Positions 58,363 to 64,000 of a stretch of DNA of 64,000 bases are shown in pieces (position 1 is the stretch's first letter; every line of letters begins with the position of its first letter). Below the pieces are notes generated by a model. That model ran no database searches, had not been told where the DNA came from, and saw only the letters and a list, made by a program, of their open reading frames with translations. Source of the DNA: Candidatus Onthovicinus excrementipullorum. GTDB lineage: Bacteria; Bacillota; Clostridia; Oscillospirales; Acutalibacteraceae. The translations under genes and the position numbers were made by a program. Where the stretch lies: the NCBI GenBank assembly GCA_018712345.1, contig DVHG01000025.1:186001-250000 (forward strand), given 5' to 3'.

Positions 58363-59219
58363 TGATTGAACTTCAAAACGTGACCAAAAAATTCAAAAAA
58401 AAGCAGGTGCTCACTGGAATAAATCTTACTTTTGAACAGGGTGTTTACGGCCTGCTTGGCCCAAATGGAGCGGGTAAGACAACATTGCTGCGGTGTATGA
58501 CTGGAATTTATACCGATTATTCTGGTAGAATTCTCTATCATAATCGTGAACTGAACGGATCCATCAGCAGAACGATTGGATATTTACCGCAGAAATTCGA
58601 TATGTTCCATGAACTGAAATTGGAAGAAATGATGGCCTATTTCGCCCAGTTAAAAAAGATCCCCAAATCTCAACAGCGTCAGTCTATTCAAAAGGCTCTT
58701 GAGCTTGTCAACTTGGAAAATAGCCGCCTGGATCGGGTGGGGGCACTCTCTGGCGGAATGATCCGGCGTGCAGGGATTGCGCAAGCAATCTTGGGAGACC
58801 CTCAGATTGTTATTGTCGACGAGCCGACAGCAGGGTTGGATCCGGAAGAACGGCTTCGGTTTAAGGGGGCAATTGCCAGAGTCGGGCAGGAGCGTACGGT
58901 GCTTCTTTCTACGCATATTATCGAAGATGTTGAGGCGCTTTGTGATAAAATTATTATAATAGATCAGGGCAGAATTAAATTTCAGGGGGCAATGGAAGAA
59001 GTGGCGGCACTCGCCCAAGGCCATGTATTTATTGGCAATTCCAGCTTGCCTCTCCCAAGCGGGGGCGTTTTGGTCAAACAGTTTGAGCGTGAGGGGAAAA
59101 TTTATTCCCGCGTTCTGGCCCTACAGGCTTCGGAAGACTGGGAGGAGGATCGAGCCGCTGTAGAAGATGGCTATATGTATGTGATTAAAGGTTTGCGCAA
59201 TGAAACTATATCTACTTGA
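58362..59219 (+). CDS. ABC transporter ATP-binding protein
   Basis: A 285-residue ATPase with Walker A GPNGAGKT, Q-loop GYLPQ, signature LSGGMIRR, Walker B IVIVDEP and the switch His in LSTHI. The C-terminal 65 residues are an extra domain. The start overlaps the stop of the previous gene and the end overlaps the next permease start by 20 bases, so the three genes are translated together. Confidence 0.92.
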   Translation: MIELQNVTKKFKKKQVLTGINLTFEQGVYGLLGPNGAGKTTLLRCMTGIYTDYSGRILYHNRELNGSISRTIGYLPQKFDMFHELKLEEMMAYFAQLKKIPKSQQRQSIQKALELVNLENSRLDRVGALSGGMIRRAGIAQAILGDPQIVIVDEPTAGLDPEERLRFKGAIARVGQERTVLLSTHIIEDVEALCDKIIIIDQGRIKFQGAMEEVAALAQGHVFIGNSSLPLPSGGVLVKQFEREGKIYSRVLALQASEDWEEDRAAVEDGYMYVIKGLRNETIST

Positions 59220-59880
59220 TTTTAAAAATATCCGATTTCATTTCTGGATTCCGATTGTTTCCGCCTGGATTTTTATCCCGCTTGCGGTTTTTATCTGTCA
59301 GCGAATCACGCCAACAGACAATTTAACGGATGCATCCGGATTTATTCAGATGTTTCATCCATTTATGGCGATATGGTGGATTGTATTTGTATTTCGTCAA
59401 TATGCAGATGAGTCCGGGAGCGAGCTTCTTCATATGTATCGGAGAAGTCAACTGCCGCACTGTGTTTTTATGCAGCTTTTTTTCTTGCTGATAACAGGGG
59501 TACCCTATGGGATCTTGTCCTGCTTTTATCCCGATACCGGCTTGGAATTTCTTCGTATAGCAGTGGAGAGTTTTTGTCTTTCTTCGGCCGCATATTGTAT
59601 CATTTTTACCTTTCGTTCGGCTACCGCAGCGATCTTAGTCAATCTAATTTATGTTGCTGCAACGTGGTTTGTTGAATTTGATATTAGCAGGATGATAGAC
59701 AATCCGGAAAATTTACTTGTAAAATATGATTTGCTTAGCTATCTAAATATTTTTTCGATTTGGGTGGATATATCGGAAATCCCCAAAATGAAATTTGGGG
59801 TGACGGCTGCAATCGGATTCGTATTTTTAATGATTGGAGGATGGAAAAACCACAACCTGTTTAAAAACGGCAGAGGTTGA
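59200..59880 (+). CDS. ABC transporter permease subunit
   Basis: A 226-residue protein with about six helices, no sequence motif beyond hydrophobicity. The ATG lies within the end of the ATPase gene with GTTTGCGC around it; ribosome coupling is likely. It is the last gene of the secreted-peptide operon. A bacteriocin-immunity or export role is possible. Confidence 0.72.
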   Translation: MKLYLLDFKNIRFHFWIPIVSAWIFIPLAVFICQRITPTDNLTDASGFIQMFHPFMAIWWIVFVFRQYADESGSELLHMYRRSQLPHCVFMQLFFLLITGVPYGILSCFYPDTGLEFLRIAVESFCLSSAAYCIIFTFRSATAAILVNLIYVAATWFVEFDISRMIDNPENLLVKYDLLSYLNIFSIWVDISEIPKMKFGVTAAIGFVFLMIGGWKNHNLFKNGRG

Positions 59881-59980
59881 AATCGCGTGGCGGCCGCGTT
59901 ATTTTCCGTGTGGGAATTTTAACGGAATGATAACGATTTTACTAAGAATTGGTTAAAAATCGCCTTTTGATGGGAAAAAG

Positions 59981-59993
59981 TGATAGGATGAAT
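59981..59993 (+). promoter_or_regulatory. Second copy of the shared promoter core
   Basis: TGATAGGATGAAT, identical to 55677-55689, 49 bases before the next ABC gene. Confidence 0.5.
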
Positions 59994-60041
59994 GTAGAAA
60001 AACGCTGTTGAATGATTTTTTGGGAGAGAGGAAAAGATATT

Positions 60042-60725
60042 ATGGCCGGTTTAATTCGTACACAACAGCTTAGCAAGACCTACGGCGCCGGGGAGAACGC
60101 GGTGCACGCCCTCCTGCCGTGCGATCTGAAGATCGCGGAGGGGGAGACGGTGGCCGTCGTCGGCGCGAGTGGATCGGGCAAGTCGACGCTTCTGCACCTG
60201 CTCGGCGGGCTGGATGCCCCGACGGGCGGAAAGGTCTTTTTCCGTGAAAAGGAGCTCACCGCCCTCAATGACGACGCGCTGAGCGAATTCCGCCGCCGCC
60301 ACGTGGGGTTTGTGTTCCAGAACTACAATCTGGTGCCGGAGCTCACGGCTGGGGAGAACATTGAACTGCCCCTCCTGCTCGACGGGAAAAAGCCGGATCG
60401 GGATTATATCGATCCGGTGATCGACCGGCTCGGCCTGCGGGACCGGCTGGCCCACTACCCCGGAGAGCTCTCCGGCGGGCAGCAGCAGCGCGTGGCAATC
60501 GCCCGCGCGCTCAGCGCCCGGCCGGACCTGCTGTTGTGCGATGAGCCCACCGGGAATCTCGACTCCGCCACGGGGCGGGAAGTCGTCCGGCTGCTGCACG
60601 AGGTGGCGGAGGAATCGGGAATCGCACTCGTCCTCGTCACCCATGACCGGGAGGTGGCCGCCACGGCGCAGCGCGTGCTCACCATTGCGGATGGTCAGGT
60701 AGGCGGTGATTTGTATGAGAGCTGA
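60042..60725 (+). CDS. MacB/BceA-type ABC ATP-binding protein
   Basis: A 227-residue ATPase with Walker A GASGSGKS, signature LSGGQQQR, Walker B LLLCDEP and the switch His in VTHD. It pairs with the FtsX-domain permease that overlaps it by 11 bases. Such pairs with a two-component system often sense and detoxify cell-wall antibiotics. The ATG at 60042 has GAGAGAGGA about 10 bases upstream. Confidence 0.94.
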   Translation: MAGLIRTQQLSKTYGAGENAVHALLPCDLKIAEGETVAVVGASGSGKSTLLHLLGGLDAPTGGKVFFREKELTALNDDALSEFRRRHVGFVFQNYNLVPELTAGENIELPLLLDGKKPDRDYIDPVIDRLGLRDRLAHYPGELSGGQQQRVAIARALSARPDLLLCDEPTGNLDSATGREVVRLLHEVAEESGIALVLVTHDREVAATAQRVLTIADGQVGGDLYES

Positions 60726-63288
60726 ATGGAAGCTGGCGTGTGCTTACTTAAAGCGCCATTGGCGGCAGTTCGTGTCGTTGTCGGTCTGTGCGGCAGTTTT
60801 TTTGGCGGCAATTTTCAATTTGATGATGTTTTTCTTCGCGTATAATGCTTGGACGGAAGAGGAAACACGACAGAAGTTTGGTCACTGGGAATCCGCCTGG
60901 ATTGATGTGGACCCCGATCAGGCGCAGGCGCAGCTGCCGCCGGCCGATCACATCGGAGCGGCGTTCACGACCGGCTATGTGCAGGTGGAGCATGCGTCTG
61001 TCCAGCAGCGGCCGTGCGTCGGCTACTGGACGGGGGAGACGCAGTACCTCATCAACGGGACCCTGCTCTCCGGCTCCATGCCGCAGCAGCCCGGCGAGGC
61101 TGCAGTGGCGGAGGATGCTTGCTACCTCCTCAATATCCCCATGGAGCCCGGCACACAGTTCACCGTGCCGGTGACGGATGCGGCAGGCCATACGGTGGAG
61201 CGGACCTATACGCTGACCGGCGTGCTCGCCGCCTACCGCAGCCGGTGGTCGGAGCTTGTCCAGTCAGGGACGCGAGAATGGTTTGATCAGCCGAATATTA
61301 TCACTGTTCCCTCGGCTGATCCTGTTATCACGGCGCACGTGCTCATGCAGGGCGCAAAGTCGCAGTGGCAAAGTTTTGCGGGTGGTCAATTCTTTACGAA
61401 TAGTAAAGTGTTTTCGGAATATCGTGACGTAACTAATGTGCAAGTGCTCCTGTGGGCGGTCAGCGGGATGCTGGTCGTCTTATTCCTGATGCTCACCGTG
61501 ATCGGGATCCGCCATGCCGTGCAGCTGACACTGCGGGATCAACGTAAGTTTATCACGATGGTTCGCTGTACCGGCGGTTCACGCCGGCAGGCGCTGCGCA
61601 TCCTGATGCTGGAGGCACTGGTGCTGGCGCTATGTACGGTAATTGCGAGTATCGTAATCGGTATCACTCTCTTCTGTGCCACAGTGGCCGTGCTCAATCA
61701 GTTTACGTATGAGCTTAGCTATCACCTCTACCTACTTCCGTTTATTGTGACGGCGGTGCTGGGGTTTGCGGTTATCCTGCTGACATATGCCGCCTTTCTT
61801 CGTAAGGCTTTCCGCGGTGCACCGCTGGCGGCAGAGCAGAAAAAAGGCAAAAAGAAGAACAAGCACGCCCGCGCCTCCGCCGGGAACCGTTCTTTTATCC
61901 AGGTCTGGCGGCGGGAGACGGCCCCAGCCCATCGCGGTCAGGACTGGATCATCCGCCTGACGGCGGGCGCGTGCATGGCGTTGCTGCTCTTCGCCCCGAG
62001 CTACGCGGATCTCGCGATTGAGGCCACCTACGACTATGACGATTTGGAGCAGAGCCGCACCGGAATGGACTACTGGTTCGGCCTGCGCAACGGCGGAGGA
62101 GGAGAATTCTCCTTCTTTCATGAGATACCGCGCTACAAGGGCCTGACGGCGGACGCCTACCGAGAGCTGGCCGGGAATCCGAATCTCTCGGTGGACTATG
62201 CCGTCATCGGCCATATGTCCAGCGCGAACATCGTCCTGCTACCTGGTGAGCAGCAGTCAGAATCTGTTCGTAAACTTGCGGAAAAAGATAGTTTTTGTAA
62301 GCGGAAATCTGATCATTGGAAATATATGGAATCCCTTGGTTTTCCCAAGGGGAGCGATTTGCTTTTCGAGGGTGCCATCGGTATGCCCTACGAACAGCTG
62401 GAACAGATGGCTGACGCCAGACGGTCCGGCGCACTTGAACGCGCCGCCTTTGAAAGCGGCACACAGGTCGCATCGTATGGCTCCGATTTTAAAGTGGGGG
62501 ATACGCTCACTCTCGCCGTCATTGCATTCCCATCAGCACCGACGCAGGAGGAAGAGGACGCAGAGTTGTTTTATGGGATTCCAAAGATCAGCTACCTTCC
62601 GGTAACGGTCGGTGCGGTGTATGGGGATGGAAGCTCACTCGCGTCCCAGCGGTTGAAGCAAAATTATACATCTACCCTGATTATGTCCTCAGATTTGCTG
62701 CAGCAGCTCGACCCCGGCGCGGGATATGACGATGTGTGCCTCTCCCTTGCGTGCGATCCGGATGATGAGGCTGCCATGGCCAGCGTCCACGATTCACTCG
62801 ACCGTGCAGAAACGATGTCCTTCATGACCTTTTACCGCGACTTCACCAGCCTGAATCAGGAGAAGGCGGATGTGGCGTTGGAGGTCCGGCTGCCCTATAT
62901 CGCCATGATCGCGGTGTTCGCCGTCACCATCTTCATCGCGCTGCTGATCTCCATGGATCTCAAGGTAAAAACTTCCGCGCACAGCCTGCTGCTGATGCGC
63001 GCGGTCGGTCTGGACCGTAAAAAGCTGAGCCGGTTGCTGTTGCTGAGCAATGTGGCGCCATGTCTGCAGGGGGCGGCAGGAGGGATTCTCCTCGGCATTG
63101 TGAGCGTGTGGGCTTTGGCTGCGACCAGCGATATGTCCGTCGAGACGGTTCTGCTGCGCACCATGCTCCCGAATCTGATCGCAGGCATTGTCCTGCTGAT
63201 GATCATGGCGGTCGTCTCCTACCTGCGGCCGCGCAACTGGATTCTCTCCCGCCCGGTGATCGACAGTATTGAGAATACACCATTCTGA
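60715..63288 (+). CDS. FtsX-like ABC permease (BceB/MacB-related)
   Basis: An 857-residue permease. It has an N-terminal helix (about 23-43), a large external domain (about 50-230), three helices near 235-365, a second external domain (about 420-710) and three helices at the end. Both FtsX domains are present, seen in LLWAVSGMLVVLFLMLTVIG and in LLISMDLKVKTSAHSLLLMRAVG. The ATG at 60715 has AGGTAGGCGG upstream, overlapping the ATPase gene. It likely moves peptide antibiotics or lipids. Confidence 0.88.
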   Translation: MRAEWKLACAYLKRHWRQFVSLSVCAAVFLAAIFNLMMFFFAYNAWTEEETRQKFGHWESAWIDVDPDQAQAQLPPADHIGAAFTTGYVQVEHASVQQRPCVGYWTGETQYLINGTLLSGSMPQQPGEAAVAEDACYLLNIPMEPGTQFTVPVTDAAGHTVERTYTLTGVLAAYRSRWSELVQSGTREWFDQPNIITVPSADPVITAHVLMQGAKSQWQSFAGGQFFTNSKVFSEYRDVTNVQVLLWAVSGMLVVLFLMLTVIGIRHAVQLTLRDQRKFITMVRCTGGSRRQALRILMLEALVLALCTVIASIVIGITLFCATVAVLNQFTYELSYHLYLLPFIVTAVLGFAVILLTYAAFLRKAFRGAPLAAEQKKGKKKNKHARASAGNRSFIQVWRRETAPAHRGQDWIIRLTAGACMALLLFAPSYADLAIEATYDYDDLEQSRTGMDYWFGLRNGGGGEFSFFHEIPRYKGLTADAYRELAGNPNLSVDYAVIGHMSSANIVLLPGEQQSESVRKLAEKDSFCKRKSDHWKYMESLGFPKGSDLLFEGAIGMPYEQLEQMADARRSGALERAAFESGTQVASYGSDFKVGDTLTLAVIAFPSAPTQEEEDAELFYGIPKISYLPVTVGAVYGDGSSLASQRLKQNYTSTLIMSSDLLQQLDPGAGYDDVCLSLACDPDDEAAMASVHDSLDRAETMSFMTFYRDFTSLNQEKADVALEVRLPYIAMIAVFAVTIFIALLISMDLKVKTSAHSLLLMRAVGLDRKKLSRLLLLSNVAPCLQGAAGGILLGIVSVWALAATSDMSVETVLLRTMLPNLIAGIVLLMIMAVVSYLRPRNWILSRPVIDSIENTPF

Positions 63289-63308
63289 GTGAAATCAGTG
63301 TTTCTTTG

Positions 63309-63345
63309 GCTCCCACGCCTGTACGGTGTGGGAGCATTTTCATTT
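63309..63345 (+). terminator. Terminator of the BceAB-like operon
   Basis: GCTCCCACGCC pairs with GGTGTGGGAGC, followed by ATTTTCATTT. Confidence 0.75.
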
Positions 63346-63372
63346 GACAGGGACCGGTTTCTGAATTAAAAT
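63344..63372 (+). promoter_or_regulatory. Promoter of the response regulator gene
   Basis: TTGACA (63344-63349), 17 bases, TAAAAT (63367-63372). Confidence 0.8.
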
Positions 63373-63411
63373 AGGCAGGAATGATTCTAACTTGTTCCGG
63401 GGGTGAGGTTG

Positions 63412-64000
63412 TTGAAAACGATCGCCGTGATTGATGATGATATCAGCATCGGAAACATGCTTGAGGAATTGCTCGCAAAGGAGGGATACCGCGTCCTGCG
63501 CGCCTATTCCGGTACGGAGGCACTGCTGCTGCTCTCTGCCCAGCGGCCTGATCTGGTGCTGCTCGATCTGATGCTTCCGGGCCTGAACGGGGAGGAGGTC
63601 CTGCCCAAAATTTCCGGCATCCCCGTCATTGTCGTGAGCGCAAAGGCGGCCGTCACGGATAAGGTCTCTCTCCTGATGAGCGGGGCGGCGGATTATATCA
63701 CTAAGCCCTTTGATACGGCGGAGCTGCTCGCTCGCATTGCGGTCCAGTTGCGCCGGACGGAGCAGCCGGAACAAAATTTGATCCTGACATTTGGGGATCT
63801 GGAGCTTGACCTACGGCAGCATCTGGCCCGTGTACAGGGGCAGGCGGTGCACCTGACCAAGACGGAGTTTGCCATCTTAAAGCTCCTCATGCTCAACCCC
63901 GATCAGGTTATCACCAAGTCTGTTCTGCTTGACCGCATCAGCGCGGATACGCCCGACTGTGTGGAGAGCTCTTTAAAAGTCCACATCAGCAACCTGCGCA
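63412..64000 (+). CDS. OmpR-family response regulator (cut by window end)
   Basis: The first 196 codons are visible. The receiver domain has D8-D10 (VIDDD), phospho-acceptor D52 (LVLLDLMLPG) and the lysine in TKPFD. The C-terminal winged-helix DNA-binding domain begins at about 124 and runs off the window at VHISNLR. The start is TTG behind GGGGGTGAGG. It probably has a histidine kinase downstream and controls the ABC transporter upstream. Confidence 0.9.
   Translation, partial: MKTIAVIDDDISIGNMLEELLAKEGYRVLRAYSGTEALLLLSAQRPDLVLLDLMLPGLNGEEVLPKISGIPVIVVSAKAAVTDKVSLLMSGAADYITKPFDTAELLARIAVQLRRTEQPEQNLILTFGDLELDLRQHLARVQGQAVHLTKTEFAILKLLMLNPDQVITKSVLLDRISADTPDCVESSLKVHISNLR

Overview
The window is a piece of a chromosome from a spore-forming, gut-type Clostridia bacterium, most likely in the Oscillospirales/Ruminococcaceae range. 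This is inferred from gene content and moderately high GC; no rRNA gene is present to fix the taxon. Forespore and mother-cell sporulation genes (ylbJ, yqfC, yqfD, spoIIP, gpr, spoVAC, spoVAD, spoVAE) sit among housekeeping genes and several glycan-use genes (GH38, GH13, GH16, two GPH-type sugar symporters, nagA, galE). Layout: 1-7.7 kb holds an M23 peptidase, a GH38 mannosidase, an AGCS symporter and an esterase. 7.7-12.5 kb is an AT-richer accessory island with a modular peptidoglycan-binding/DUF1906 protein, a convergent multi-pass membrane gene, and a tandem duplication of its C-terminal module plus membrane gene. 12.6-18.8 kb holds a small beta-rich protein, GH13, a large membrane protein and ylbJ. 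18.9-26.4 kb is the conserved block yqfC-yqfD-phoH-ybeY-era-yqzL-recO-mutS2. 26.5-29.8 kb is a VTC/DUF4956/CotH operon. 30-34.3 kb holds gap, a GPH symporter, a family 4 uracil-DNA glycosylase and pduL. 34.4-39.8 kb is a sporulation and small-protein segment with spoIIP, gpr, rpsT, a NifX-like protein, GH16 and spoVAE. 39.9-43 kb holds lepA and alr. 43-46.3 kb is a second accessory island with a VapBC-type pair, palindromic dispersed repeats, a DUF559 protein and XRE regulators that share an operator-like palindrome. 46.4-55.4 kb holds galE, a DUF4874/DUF4832 protein, a second symporter with a leucine-rich-repeat lipoprotein, spoVAC-spoVAD and nagA. 55.4-64 kb is a third accessory segment: a secreted peptide with ABC transporter genes, then a BceAB-like ABC transporter and a response regulator cut by the window end. 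Two regions look most like undescribed systems. First, the 7.9-12.5 kb locus has the layout of a toxin/immunity locus. It has a modular cell-wall-targeting protein with a hydrophobic C-terminal tail and a convergent multi-pass membrane gene. Behind them are a headless copy of the C-terminal module, a nonsense-inactivated copy of the membrane gene, and a short relic of a third copy. Pore-forming colicins use the same convergent immunity arrangement; the toxin function here is inference. Second, the 55.7-59.9 kb operon encodes a small secreted protein behind a 26-bp perfect palindrome, followed by a permease with an unusual extracytoplasmic domain and an ABC ATPase/permease pair. Its promoter core is repeated in front of the next ABC transporter. 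No tRNA, rRNA, CRISPR array, phage structural gene or transposase was recognised.
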